64,000 bases of DNA from Prorocentrum cordatum (GCA_963575745.1 CAUYUJ010003447.1:1349284-1413283); one strand, 5' to 3'. Numbered from the stretch's first letter, positions 43,820-54,759 are shown. A program made the numbers and translations. The notes: generated by a model not told the origin, from the sequence alone.

Positions 43820-46460
43820 GGGCCGCGGTATGGGCTGTGGCAGCGGGTCCCTCGCGAGGTCGGCCTGCAGGTCGAGGAGGGCTGGGTCTTCGTCGAAGAG
43901 CCCGCAGTGTCTTGTGTGCGGCGGAAGACTGGCCCACTGATCGTCACTGATGAGGGTGGTGAGAGGGAGTCTTTCTCGGGCCCAGCACTTGCAGTCGCGG
44001 ACAGTGTGCTCCTGAGTTTCCTCTTCCTCGTCGCAGTATCGGCAGATGGGGCTGGGGTCAGCTGACGTGTTTGATCGGGATCGTCGCCGTTGGGTGTGGT
44101 CCCCGCCCGACAGGTAGTTCAGGAGGAGCGCCAGCTGCCAGGCAGTGCATTTGGCTGCTCCTTTCGTTCGGGCGAGCCACGTGCTGGCGAAGAGGTCGAG
44201 GCCCTGTCTGACAGAGGCAAGGTATCCAAGGTCGTGACGCCGTGGCTTGATCCTCCTCAGAAAGGCTCTGCGTTGTGAGGCCCGCAGCATGTGAAGGAAG
44301 GCGTTTTGGGGTAAGTTCAGCCACTGATCTGGCAGCCCCAGTCGTCGTACATGATGCCAAATGTGGGCCAGGTCCAACGGAGCTGCTGGAGCGTCTGGAC
44401 AAGTCGTCCGACAGGTCCCCCCCCAAACAGGGTCTGAACGTGGTGTTGGAGATCCCTGGCGAGACCGCAGAGTGTAGCGTCGCGATTAACCTGTCGCCGC
44501 AGACACAGGAAAACTTCACGCTGCGTGATGCAATCTCCAGGGCGTGTCCTGGAACGCACACGGCCATGAGAGTCCAAAACTCGACCCACTTGTTTCCCTT
44601 GGGGCGGATAGCCGCCTTAAGGGCATGGTTGTAGGCAGTTTTGACGGGGCCTGATGGGGCTTGAATGTCGGTGCCCGTGGTACAGACGCTGGCAGCAAGG
44701 GAACGGGCGTGCCGCGCCTTAATAAGCATCGGCGATGGAGCTTGCCAATGCGCGGCAGGCGACTAGTCGCCCTCCGAACACGGGCGTCAGCGGTGGCCGT
44801 GAGGTTAAGCGCGGCTGGAGCCGGCGCTGCCTCGGCGTTGATGTAACTCCCGACGAGCTGAAAGGAGTCGACCACGCGTAAGGGCCGTTCCGCCAGAGTG
44901 AGCTGGGTAACGGCGGTGTGAAGCTCGTCGGTGAGCGCCCACCCCGCCACTTTGCCAGGGTGAATGCGTTGACCTGAAAATCGATCAAACTTGGCGGTTT
45001 CATCAAGAGATTTCTGCAACTCAGGCGCGGTGTAAGTAGTGGAGTTGCTGTCGTCAACAAAGGTAGTGCTGAGTGATCGCGGAACGTATCGATGCTGTCT
45101 CTTGGTCCACACACACATGAGCAGCTTAATGTCGTCCAGGGACCAAGAGCTTCCCTGAGGTGACCGTTGGTCCTGGCCAATTCCTTAGAGTACGCTCCGT
45201 TCATGCGGATGTAGCGTTTGTGGCGACTGTAGAAGTTTCTGCGGACAGTAACGATGTCTTGGGGGCACCCCGCGTGAAGCGCAAGGTTAAGGCAGATGTC
45301 CGTGATGAGGTCGTCGAAACACTTCTGTCGGTCAAGGGCAGCCCCAGCTAAGGGTAGGAGTAAGGCCCTGGCGTGCTCGATGCGCAGGGCGAGAGAGGTG
45401 CTGACGTCCCCAATGGTAGCTTTTGGGACAGCGCCAAAGCTCGTGGCGTGGGTCCATCCTTTCCGCCAGTCCGTGAGGCTGCGGTAAGCTGGCGCTTCCC
45501 ACGCATACATCCAAACGGAAAGCACCGAGAGAAGTCGTTGGTCCGTTGGGAGTTCGCCTCGGCCGTTTCGGAGGCACGGGTTTGGCACATGAAGGAGGGG
45601 TTCTGGGATGGTGCCAGTGCGTTGCATAGCGCGTAAGACGCTGGCGAAGAGGCGAAGGATGTCGTCGGGTAACTCCTTAGCCTCCTTAGTTGTCCAGCCG
45701 TCGAGTCCCCCCGCGCGGCGCGGTGAACGGGTGCGAATGAAGTGGATGAGTTGGTCGTCGGTGAGGTGGAAAGGGGGTGCTGGTGATGGCGTAGGCAGCT
45801 CTTGTCGGTACTCGTCGTAGAAGTCAGCCCACGTCGGCATGGCTTCGGCGTCATGTCCAGCACGGGCACGGTACCTGCCCAAGATGGGCTCCCAGGTGTC
45901 GACCATGAGCTTAAGCATGTCCTTGGTGTTAGCAGCAATGGCGTTGGCAGGGAGAATGTCGGGGACTTGCGCAGGTGGTGGTTCACGAGTGTGGTCTTCG
46001 TCGTTGTCCGTGTCGGGCGAACTACCGTCGCTGGGGCTGAAGCCGCCAGCTTCGGTGTCAGCGTCGCTGTCGTCCGTGCTAGCTTTGTCAGGTTTAAAGG
46101 CGTTGGTCTCGCAGTGGAGTTGCGTATCGTCAGGTGTGGTAGGCGTGCGGAGATACGCCGTGGGCGAGCTGTCAGCCGCCCGTGCGTATATGGCCGCCTT
46201 TCGCCCGCTTGGCTCGCGGACGCCCTCAGCCCATATCTTGATGCGTTCAGCTTTGGCACGGTTCGCACGTCGCGCCAGCTCTGAGTCGAGGTGTTGGATC
46301 AAAACGTCAAGGTGCTCTCCGTGAGGTGCTGGCTCGTCGGGGGTCCAGGCCTCGGGGAAGTCAAGGAGAACCGTGGGGCGCAGCTTGTGACATAGGAGGC
46401 GGGCCGCGGTCCACGTGCAGTCGATGCGCTGCGCTAGGTACGGCGGGATGGCACGGCAGT
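43820..46460 (-). CDS. Reverse transcriptase, thumb and zinc knuckle of the retroelement
   Basis: The N-terminal linker (PPYLAQRIDCTWTAARLLC; TEAGGFSPSDGSS near 46040) leads to palm motifs: RAGGLDGWTTKEAKELP (near 45700), ALDRQKCFDDL (motif A Asp, near 45320), NG..QGSSWSLDDIK (motif B, needing a one-base frame change at about 45165) and STTFVDDSNSTT (motif C FVDD, near 45055). After a further change near 44700 comes NHALKAAIRPKGNKWVEFW, and after another near 44370 a helical thumb (NAFLHMLRASQRRAFLRRIK). The zinc knuckle CRYCDEEEETQEHTVRDC lies at 43985-44045. All catalytic residues are present but spread over several frames, so as assembled it is non-functional unless there are sequence errors or recoding. 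Confidence 0.85.
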
Positions 46461-47790
46461 CTAATGATGGTGCTGTCCGATGAAGCGAAGCTCACAGAGT
46501 TGCCGATGGAGCTTGCGCAGTCGGTTCATGTGTATCGTGGAAGCTCCGTAGGTGGGGAAGGCGCGGGGGACAACTGGTCGCTCCTCGAACCTGGGCGTGA
46601 GCCCGTGCATGGTGGGGGGCTTCTTTTTTGGGTGGTCGGGCGGTGAAGGTGGCAGGTCGCGCAGACGGGTGAGATGGTACTCATGACTGGCCTCGTTAGC
46701 CAGGGCGAACATGCGTTCCACGTCGTCGCGTGTGTCGGCCTGCTCCATGCGGTCCTGGTATCGCCCAGCGATGAGGGTCCCTAATGCCTGCAGTTCGTGG
46801 CCCTCGTGAGCTCCATCGTTGGGGGGGTAGGGCGTGGGGGCAAGAAGGCGTCGGGCCGTATGGTCGAGGCGACTGAGGTCTAGCGCGACCTGCAGGCCAA
46901 CATGTGACTTCGCTGGCAAGTCGCGCAGATAGCAGAAGTCGGTGACAAGGGATCGCGCCGCTGGGTTGGCAATGATAGAATCGATGCGCGAAGTGCGGGG
47001 GCACTTGGTGACGCGGTCCCAGTCAGGAATATTGCCGTATGTGTGCATGGTGTGGTCTGGTGTGCCCTCAGCGACGTTAAACCATCCGTGCTGCATCATG
47101 TGCAGCAGGTGTGGATTGTCGTCGATGTTCGTGTTGGCGTCCATGCAGGTGAAATACGGGGCTGAGCCGACCCTTGCGGCGGCGCAGTCAGCGAGCCGAA
47201 AAAGATCTGTGCTGTCTCCTTCAGCAACCCCGTAGAGGCTCGCTATGTAGATCCCAGCGGGCCCGTGGTTGTTTCGTCGCCGCCTGCGGCGGTGCTGAGT
47301 GCAGAGCGGGAGAAAGGCCTCGTGCCATCTTTTCTTGGCCTTGAGGGCGACGATACAGGGCGCAGTGTCGTCGACAGTGGAGTCGACAATGGCATCTTTA
47401 GAGAGGATGGCGACCCCTCCCGAGGCGCCAGTGTTGCCCACGACGGTGTGGTCTGTGCCGCCGTGGGCAGCTCTGCGCTGGGCTCGCGCCAGATCCAGGT
47501 CAGGTCCAAGACTGGCGTGGTATCCCCCGTGGTGTGGATTGGCGGCGCTGGTAGCGATGGCTTGTCTGGTCGGCTTGGCATGTCGGGTCTCCTGCAGTGC
47601 TATGACTGCGGGTTGTGGTCGACACCAAGAGCGGTGATGGTTGGCCAGTTCGCTGAGAGACTGGTGATGTTTAGGCTGACGAGGTGTATGGAGCGACCTG
47701 GCCCGCCTCCATCGGTGGAGCTGGGGTTTGCACGCCCGCACGGTGTAGGTCAGCCTGACCCTCGCCCAGGTAGAAGGCTTGGCCACAGTA
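46461..47790 (-). CDS. APE-type endonuclease domain of the retroelement
   Basis: Nicks target DNA to prime reverse transcription. The start is readable as HLVSLNITSLSANW (about 47690-47640). After a frame change near 47610 it continues AVIALQETRH (catalytic Glu), GASGGVAILSK, GIYIASLYGVAEG, FTCMDANTNIDD (Asp/Asn pair near 47140), SRIDSIIANPAARSLV (near 46975) and SHVGLQVALDL (near 46890, in the place of the SDH motif, with SHVG instead of SDH). The terminal Asp-His is therefore atypical. A linker HEYHLTRLRDLPPSPPDH follows. It stops at 46461, after which a second frame change leads into the RT. Confidence 0.85.
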
Positions 47791-48419
47791 GGAGCTCATG
47801 GCGTTCCTATGGATTGGCTTGACCGGGGCTGAAGCCGCCGTCAGGCCAGAAGTATAGGCGAGACATGGTCGGCACTGCGCCAGGGGGGGTTCATAAACAT
47901 CAGTAAAACTGCCTCGAAAAATCCTCCTCACTCCTGTACCATAGGGGACGAGGGGAGGAGAGGTGAGACGGCAGCAGAAGGAGAGGGAGGCGACTCCTCG
48001 ATCCGTCCTGCCGAACACAAAAGCAAAAGCGAACCAGCGGCGGCGGCTAGGCGCGGCAGCGGCACAACGCACGCGCAAATACTGCGCACGCGACACCGCT
48101 GGTCCGTCCTGCGGTGGCGCGCCCGCCCCGTCAGTATCTTGATGAGCAGCATCTGGTGGAACAGCTCGAGCAGCGCGGTCGGTGGACTGGCGCTGGGCCT
48201 CGTCCATGCCCGCTGCCGCGAGGCCCGCGTTGCGGATGTCAGTCCTGCGATTCCGCCGCGTGGGCCGCCGCTGCCAGCGGCAGCGGCTGAGGTGGCGGGG
48301 AGCTCCGCCACCGACTCTGAGGTGAGAAGCGTGACAAGAGAAAATATTCACAAAGAAAAAAGAAAATCTAAAGATCGTAATGATACGGCTAAGTAAAAAA
48401 AAAAAAAATAGAAACGTAG

Positions 48420-48893
48420 ACAAAGGAAAAAAAACTCGCCGCCGAAGCCCGCCGCAAGGTCCTTGACACGGTACTTGTTCTTGAACCGGTCGAAGGTCGG
48501 CGCCTTGTCGATGGGGGCGACCACGCGGGTGGGCAGCGGCGGCTCGTGGTCCGTGGACGGCGTCGGCTCGAGGTCGACCTGGCCAGGTTCGATGACGCTT
48601 GCACCGGAGCGTGGCACCACTTCGGGGGCTCGGCCATCAGCCTGAGTCTCGCGAGGCGGCGGGCTCGTGGAGCTCCCTGGGGCCTTGCGTGAGCTGTGGC
48701 GGCTGCAGGACCTGCTGCGCGGGACGCGCCCGCCCGTGTGGCGGTCGCGTGGCGAGGTCGCCTGGGCGTTAGCGCGCTCGGAATCCGCCCTGCTCGGGGA
48801 GCGGATCGGCGCCGCGCAGGGTGATGGGCTGGGCTGGCGGGAGCCGCTTGTGCCGCCCTCCGCCGTGGATGTGGCCTGGTCAGGGTCGACACA
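48420..48893 (-). CDS. Ser/Pro/Arg-rich exon-like segment between ORF2 and the endonuclease
   Basis: The minus-strand frame reads DPDQATSTAEGGTSGSRQPS, then RSPSRADSERANAQATSPRD, then VVPRSGASVIEPGQVDLEPT, RVVAPIDKAPTFDRFKNKYR and VKDLAAGFGGE. It ends at a T-rich tract whose edge (GGCGAGTTTT) can be read as an AG/G|GCGAGT-like donor. The next candidate exon starts after CACCTCAG near 48320. This is consistent with a continuation of ORF2 split by two T-rich introns, or with a linker of the polyprotein. No domain recognised. Confidence 0.45.
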
Positions 48894-48895
48894 GA

Positions 48896-49140
48896 TACTA
48901 CAACTTCATACAGTTAAACACAGACCGCCAGGATAACAAACATGAAAAAGAAAAGAACAGACAAGAAAAACTCAAATAAAAAAACACAAAGACGTAATAG
49001 TAGACAAAACGATACCAAACGAAAACAGAACAAAAAAATAGCGAACCGAGCAAAGCTAGACACTCACAAAAACCACACAACAACCAAGAAAATACAAAAC
49101 AAAACAACCACAAACACAAAACAACAATGACAACCAAAGC
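48896..49140. other. A-rich (plus)/T-rich (coding strand) tract
   Basis: About 240 bp dominated by A and C on the plus strand inside GC-rich DNA. On the element strand it is a pyrimidine/T-rich sequence ending TTGTAG. It is either an intron with acceptor near 48900 or translated as a hydrophobic ORF2 tail. A second, shorter tract of the same kind is at 48330-48445. Confidence 0.7.
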
Positions 49141-52100
49141 GTCGGGGCGGGGGCTGACGTGATGGGCGCTTCCCTCGCTGTGCCGCGGGGAGGCGCGGTG
49201 ATGCGCCTGGGTGTACGTGAGGACGAGCGGGACAAGCGGCTGCCTCTCCCGCTCAGGTGGGGCAGGTTTTGCCTGGGCAGGGCGCAGCGCTGCAGCCACG
49301 TTTGGCGGGGGCGTGTGCTGGCGCGGTTGCCAAGCACGCACGTTCGCATCACGCCATCCTTCAGGGCGCCCTGTCCTGCCACGGTATGTTGCAGCCCCCT
49401 GGGCTGAAGCCGCAGGGGTTATCACTGCGGGCTGGTTGCTGGGGGTGCCATCATGTCGGCCTGAGTAATGGCCCCAGGCGCGCGTGGACCCTGGCACGGG
49501 CGAGGTGGCTCGTGGGGGGGCCTGCACGAGTGCACGCGGGTAGCCGATGACCGCTGGGTGAACCCTGGCGTGAGGGGCGTGGCCGTAGCTGGAGGCGGCT
49601 GCTCCAGCCGCCGCGGGCCTGGCGCCAATGGGGCCACGGTAATAGGCGGCAGCTCCGCCGTAGGCCGTGCTGCCGCCCGTCGGGACTCGCGCGGGAGAGC
49701 GGTAGCGTGGCGTGCTCGGCTGACCTGCGTCGCGTTGGTCGCGCTGCTGAATGCGCTGCTGGTGCTGTTGATATCGCTGCTGGTCGGCTCTCGAGAGGGG
49801 GCGGGTGTCGGGGAGGATGGTGGGCACGTCGGGCCGCTGCCAGCCCCGATAGACGTGCTCGAAGGCGTGGTCTGGGCAGGTCTCCCCTACGGGTGAGTAT
49901 CGCCGCACATGCTCCATGTAGTCGATGTTCTGCGGCTCGGAGATCGCCGTGATGTTGACGGCTCGCTGGTGCGCTGGTCCATAGAGGCAGAAACTACCAC
50001 GGTTGCTGCGGTCGTGGTTTAGCTCGGCTTCGGTCGTGGCACGGCTCACCACGGCGTCGCAGAGTCGCATGTCGTAGTCGAGGGCTTGAGGCCCAGGACC
50101 ACCCTCGGCGTCCCAGTGCAGTGCCACGTCTCGCCAGCGGGTGCTGGTAGTGTGGATGCGCTCGGCGATCGACTCGCAGACGGTCCTGACCGTGACACGG
50201 TCCCTGTACATGTTGGTGATGGCTAGGGAGTAGGGTCGGCGGACCGTCTTGTTGAAGGTGAATTCCTCCTTGAGGGCCTGGTGGGGGCCGAAGAGCACGT
50301 AGCCTTCCCTCCAAAGAGGTTGGTCGGGGAACGGTTCTTCGGGCATCCCCGTTCCTGTAAACCCAGGTGGCCGCCTCGTGCCGTCAGGCAGTCCCTGCCT
50401 GGGGACGCGCCGCGGCCTCGGTGGGAAGTACCATTGACCCTGGTAACCTGCTTGGCCTGGTTGTGGAGGTTCCCCCCCGGGGCCTGAAGGCGCTCGGGGG
50501 GGTTCCTTGAGGTCGTGGTGGTCTGGCGCGTTGCCGTATTGGCGGGCAAGGATGTGCGGCGGCATCCCTGTGGCACGGACGTCGAGCAGGCTGTGTGGAT
50601 TGGGCGGATGGGGGCACCTGCTGGACAGGCAGCATGTGTCGGAGTCCCTGTTGTCGGTGCTGTATGCACACGTCCAGCTGTTGCTAGAGTAGTCCGTGGA
50701 CCAGTCCATAAGTGCACGCAGTCCGCTGCGGGCACAGTCTGGGCACGTTGGTTGGCCCGAGGTGCCGAGCTGCGTGTTGCGGCGGGCCGCACAGTACTGA
50801 CAGCATTGGAATCGGCACTGTAGGCAAGACCAGCGTCCTGGTAGAGGCGGGAGCGCATGCTCGTTTGTGCCTGGGTCGTCTGGGTGGGGTCGAGGGCGAT
50901 CCCACAAGGGCCAGACGTCAGCAAACCAGGATTGGCCTGTAGTGCGGACAACCTCGGCGGGGAAGCGAGCGTCCTCGGCATGGCACTCGATCCACTGGGG
51001 CCCCATGTCCGCTGGTACCATGACCGTGCGCCAGGTGTCGTCCGCTTTGACGTGGACTTGGGTCGGTGCCCAGAGCTTAGTAGTGGTGTCGCCGTGGTCG
51101 TGGTGGAGGACCCAGCCGTCCCGCCCCGCCACCGCAGGGTTAATGACGCGATGGCCCATGACTGTCGTCCCCCACGGTAAGTAGGCGCCGTCGTGGTGAT
51201 CACCAGGGTCAAGCCAGACCTCGATGCCAGGAGCATTGACACGGGCCCGCACATCACGGACGTGGTAGGCGAGGACGTGGTAGGCAGTCGGCTCCTCTTC
51301 CGTCTCAATGTGCTCCCACGTCTCGATGTCACTGTTGTCTGGGGTGGAGTTTCCGCCACTCTGTCGTGACGAACGGGAGGCGGATCGCCGTGGGCGGGCG
51401 TGGCCTCGGGCGAGGGCGGCGGCCGCGCTGATGAGGGAAGGCGTACGGCGTTCGTCGGCTCCTGATGTCGTCGATGAGCGGTCTGGACTGTGCGTCAGGG
51501 CTGTGCCTGACTTGTGAGTGCGCGGTGGGCCAGACGCGGCCCCAAGGCTGGAGCCGCTGGGGCGCGACTCGCGTGCGTCAGGATGCCCCCGCACGGGGAC
51601 GGCTTGCAAGCCAGTGTACACCAGGTCGATGAGTGGTTTCGGGTCCAGCTGGAGCTTGCGAAGCGAGACGCGTGGGCGGGGCTGGTTAGGGTCGCCCCTG
51701 GTGGCTGCTTCAGTGTCGTAGTGCTGTTTGGCCCATACTCGCGCTGCCTCTGGCGAGTATAGTGCCTGCGGCGGTGGCCACGCTGCCGCGATGGCTGGTC
51801 TGCGCCTGGTGCTAGCTTCCTGGTCGTGAGCTTCAGCCGCCTCACGGAGATCTGAATGATCGTAGCCAGCGATGTGAAGGGCGTGCGCGCAGTCTCCCAT
51901 GCCATAGGCGTGTGGTAGGGCACGGCACCTGGAAGCAGCTTCTGTGGGGGCGCACCAGTCCATGCGGATGAGGAGGCTCAGGACCCGAGGGTAAATGAGG
52001 CGCGCTCCGTGGGCCTCCCCTTTCACGAAGTTGTGCCTGTTTTCCCCGCGCGGTGGTTGGGTGGCCTCGCATATCCAGAGTGCGATGGGTCCCCACGCGA

Positions 52101-54759
52101 GGGTGTCGTCTTCGAGACTGTAGGGCGGGTGGGGCGGCATTGCGTACCACGCGGCCAGCGAAGGGTGCACGCTCACGTACGTGCGGCCAACGTTGGTGCC
52201 AGTTCGACCCTTCGCTTCACGGCGGGGACCTGGCAAGAGGTGCCCTCCGCTGGCAGCAAGACGGGCCGCAAGATCGCCGCGGGTCCCACGCCAGAAGACA
52301 GTGGGCGCGTTGGTGGTGGGTTGGCGGAGGTCCCACGCGAGGTAGGGGAAGATTGTCTCGCCTGAGTTCCCGCCCGAGTCTTCCAGCACCCAAGTGAGGC
52401 GGTTCGGGGGCCTCTGCATGATGTCAGTCCACGGCCCCAGCGCTTGGAGTGTTAGATCATGGGTAAATCGAGGTTGGTCGTGGAGTCGCAGAGCGTCTTT
52501 GATGTCCTCTGTAGACACGCCACTGTTACCAAGCGCAAAGCCGTTTTGGTACAGGGCGTTGAGGATGCTCGTCGGCGGCACGGGGACCGCTGGGTCGCGC
52601 TGGATAGTGTTGCGTAAGTTGCGTGTCGGTGGCTTGAGGGCTGTGTAGGGCATACCAGGGCCTGAAGGCGCCTGGGGCCTGGCGGGCGAAGCATAGCGTG
52701 CTCGCCGTCGTGGTGGTTGGGTGTCCGCGTCGGGAGAGGAACCACGAGCATCAGCGTGTCGGAAGATGGACCACGGGCTAACGTGGGTGCACTCACGTGT
52801 TTCCCTTGCCTCGGTGTCGCTGCCGTGTGCTGTGGCGTCCTCATTAGTCGGTGGGTTACCGTATGCCGCGCCGCTTTTGGAGCCGTCTCGCGGGGACGGG
52901 CTGGTCGATCTTGGTGTGACAGACGAGGCTCGCGATACGGCGGCAGTGACTTCGACGATGGCGGCGGTGGTGGCGGTGGTGACATCGGCGACTGCGGCGG
53001 CAACTGCTGCGGCGCAGTGTTCCTGCAGCAGCGGATGTCGGAGTGAGTGCACGTGTTGGTCGTCGTGTTCGTCGGCAAGCGTGCACGGCATTGTGTATGT
53101 GGCCTCATCGCGCGGCCTCCTGCTCGGTTGGCAACAGCGGAGGCACCACTGGGCTGTGGATGAGTCCAGGGCCCGCGCACAGATGCGGGCTCCTACGTGT
53201 CCGACGGCTCCTTGAGCTAGAAGTTTGGCGCCGACGAGTAGAAGACCGCACACAACTCCGCCCGTGGCAATAGCCCCGAGTTTGCCGCTGGCCCATTTCA
53301 GGGCACCCCCGAGGCCGACCCCGACTGCGCTGGCTCCGCCCGAGACGCTATCTCTGAGTTTGACGCTGGTCCACTTGAGAGTGGCCCACAATGCGGACGT
53401 GACATTGTATGTCGTTGTGCGTCGGGATGTGGTGGGCACAGATGGGCCTGGTGCCGCCGCTTCACGTCGTCGTCGTTGTCGGTAGCTGGGGTCTCGGCTC
53501 GGTGTCGGCAAGTAACCATCGATCTGGTCCTTGTACGGCATTGCTATCACGATGGCGTACGTGGCCACAAAGAGGCAAATGAGGCAGCCACAGTGTCGTG
53601 ATGCCGCTGCGCTGTGCTGGGGCTCGTGGGGACCGCTGGCATCTGGGTACTCGTCATCGATGGGGTCGTTGTCGATGTCGGCCTGCCAGTGGTCAATGAC
53701 ACTGGGGTTGGAGTCAGTCACGTTAACACGGCATACAAGGGTGCGGGGCGTGATGCTGCCACCTGCGGTCTGGGGATATCCAGGTCTAGCCAGTGCTGCA
53801 GCGGGGCTGAAGCCGCCACTGCGCGGGCTGGCATGAGCTGGCGATGCAGTGGCATGGCTTGTCGCGTCGGCGGCAGTGGCGCCTTCAGCGTCGTTGAGCT
53901 GTGCGCAGGGGTCGGCCTGGGCCGAGTTGTTGGGCGGACTGCTGCGCGACGAGGTGTGCCCTAGGTGGGGTTCACTGTCACGGTCACGCTGGGCCGTGTC
54001 GCCTGGTGGTGTCGTGCCGTCGCGATCTTGGGTTTCCATGTCGTCCTGGCTATCGTCCACATGGACCGAGCCCAGGGATATGTTGCTGATATCGTCCGAC
54101 GCGTGGAACGAGTCCAGGGGTGTGTCGCTGATGTCGCTGGCCGCGATGTGCTGGAGCAGCCATGATACGGGGTCGTCTGCTGCCTGATCACCCGTGGCGT
54201 GCTGGGCGAGGCCAGCTGGCGGTGGTGGGTTAAGCGGTTCCATCGGTGCCGCGGCGAGCTCTGCCTCCACAAGCGGCTGCATGTCTGTCGGGTGGTGCAG
54301 GATCGCATCGGCGAGGTGCGCCAGGGCGTCTTGGTCGGGTGGGGGAAGGCCTCTTGGTAGTAAGGCGTGGGCCCGTGAGAGGTATGGCGGCAAAGGTGCC
54401 GTGAAAGCCTCAGGACCGACGAGCGTGGCCCGAGCGCCCTGGTATTCCAGAAGGAGGCCAAAGTAGCGGGTGGCGTACTCGCGGCTGCTCTGGATACGAG
54501 TGAGGTTGCGGTTGATGCGCTGTCTGTCGGGGCCCGCTCTGTGCCAGATGTCCTCGCACATGTCGACCGCGGTGCGCTGACGCAGGGCGTCGGTTGTGTC
54601 CTCAGAATCCTCCTGGAAGAGGTGATCGTACTGTGGCAGATGAAGCGTCGCCAGAATGTACGGGACGCAGTCCTCGAGCCATGCCCAGAACACGTCCTGG
54701 TGGTCCTCACCTGGTGCCCACGCCGCAGCGCACGGTATGAGCCGGGCGCGGATCATCAT
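48898..54759 (-). CDS. Retroelement ORF2, giant protein of unknown function (1953 codons)
   Basis: The ATG at 54759 overlaps the preceding stop. The N-terminus has DVFWAWLEDCVPYILATLHL and a helical region, then disordered sequence with SGGFSPAAA near residue 315. Two hydrophobic segments follow (CLICLFVATYAIVIAM, about residue 395; GVVCGLLLVGAKLLAQGAVG, about 505). At about 815-880, FWRGTRGDLAARL, GGHLLPG and GRTYVSVHPSLAAWYAMP resemble an ADP-ribosyltransferase-like fold. A WVLHHDHGD/WLDPGDHHDGAYLPWG region lies near 1150-1220. A Cys cluster (CLQCRFQCCQYCAAR...CPDC) lies near 1310. The rest is Pro/Gln/Arg-rich. The final 80 or so codons cross a T-rich tract and read as an extremely hydrophobic tail, so the true end is probably near 49150, with an intron or a membrane anchor beyond. 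No known polymerase or protease domain was recognised. Confidence 0.75.
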   Translation of the reverse strand: MMIRARLIPCAAAWAPGEDHQDVFWAWLEDCVPYILATLHLPQYDHLFQEDSEDTTDALRQRTAVDMCEDIWHRAGPDRQRINRNLTRIQSSREYATRYFGLLLEYQGARATLVGPEAFTAPLPPYLSRAHALLPRGLPPPDQDALAHLADAILHHPTDMQPLVEAELAAAPMEPLNPPPPAGLAQHATGDQAADDPVSWLLQHIAASDISDTPLDSFHASDDISNISLGSVHVDDSQDDMETQDRDGTTPPGDTAQRDRDSEPHLGHTSSRSSPPNNSAQADPCAQLNDAEGATAADATSHATASPAHASPRSGGFSPAAALARPGYPQTAGGSITPRTLVCRVNVTDSNPSVIDHWQADIDNDPIDDEYPDASGPHEPQHSAAASRHCGCLICLFVATYAIVIAMPYKDQIDGYLPTPSRDPSYRQRRRREAAAPGPSVPTTSRRTTTYNVTSALWATLKWTSVKLRDSVSGGASAVGVGLGGALKWASGKLGAIATGGVVCGLLLVGAKLLAQGAVGHVGARICARALDSSTAQWCLRCCQPSRRPRDEATYTMPCTLADEHDDQHVHSLRHPLLQEHCAAAVAAAVADVTTATTAAIVEVTAAVSRASSVTPRSTSPSPRDGSKSGAAYGNPPTNEDATAHGSDTEARETRECTHVSPWSIFRHADARGSSPDADTQPPRRRARYASPARPQAPSGPGMPYTALKPPTRNLRNTIQRDPAVPVPPTSILNALYQNGFALGNSGVSTEDIKDALRLHDQPRFTHDLTLQALGPWTDIMQRPPNRLTWVLEDSGGNSGETIFPYLAWDLRQPTTNAPTVFWRGTRGDLAARLAASGGHLLPGPRREAKGRTGTNVGRTYVSVHPSLAAWYAMPPHPPYSLEDDTLAWGPIALWICEATQPPRGENRHNFVKGEAHGARLIYPRVLSLLIRMDWCAPTEAASRCRALPHAYGMGDCAHALHIAGYDHSDLREAAEAHDQEASTRRRPAIAAAWPPPQALYSPEAARVWAKQHYDTEAATRGDPNQPRPRVSLRKLQLDPKPLIDLVYTGLQAVPVRGHPDARESRPSGSSLGAASGPPRTHKSGTALTHSPDRSSTTSGADERRTPSLISAAAALARGHARPRRSASRSSRQSGGNSTPDNSDIETWEHIETEEEPTAYHVLAYHVRDVRARVNAPGIEVWLDPGDHHDGAYLPWGTTVMGHRVINPAVAGRDGWVLHHDHGDTTTKLWAPTQVHVKADDTWRTVMVPADMGPQWIECHAEDARFPAEVVRTTGQSWFADVWPLWDRPRPHPDDPGTNEHALPPLPGRWSCLQCRFQCCQYCAARRNTQLGTSGQPTCPDCARSGLRALMDWSTDYSSNSWTCAYSTDNRDSDTCCLSSRCPHPPNPHSLLDVRATGMPPHILARQYGNAPDHHDLKEPPRAPSGPGGEPPQPGQAGYQGQWYFPPRPRRVPRQGLPDGTRRPPGFTGTGMPEEPFPDQPLWREGYVLFGPHQALKEEFTFNKTVRRPYSLAITNMYRDRVTVRTVCESIAERIHTTSTRWRDVALHWDAEGGPGPQALDYDMRLCDAVVSRATTEAELNHDRSNRGSFCLYGPAHQRAVNITAISEPQNIDYMEHVRRYSPVGETCPDHAFEHVYRGWQRPDVPTILPDTRPLSRADQQRYQQHQQRIQQRDQRDAGQPSTPRYRSPARVPTGGSTAYGGAAAYYRGPIGARPAAAGAAASSYGHAPHARVHPAVIGYPRALVQAPPRATSPVPGSTRAWGHYSGRHDGTPSNQPAVITPAASAQGAATYRGRTGRPEGWRDANVRAWQPRQHTPPPNVAAALRPAQAKPAPPERERQPLVPLVLTYTQAHHRASPRHSEGSAHHVSPRPDALVVIVVLCLWLFCFVFSWLLCGFCECLALLGSLFFCSVFVWYRFVYYYVFVFFYLSFSCLFFSFSCLLSWRSVFNCMKL

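Noticed and set aside
49156-51517. Several plus-strand ORFs of 60-140 codons
   Set aside because: Shadows of the 1953-codon minus-strand ORF2.
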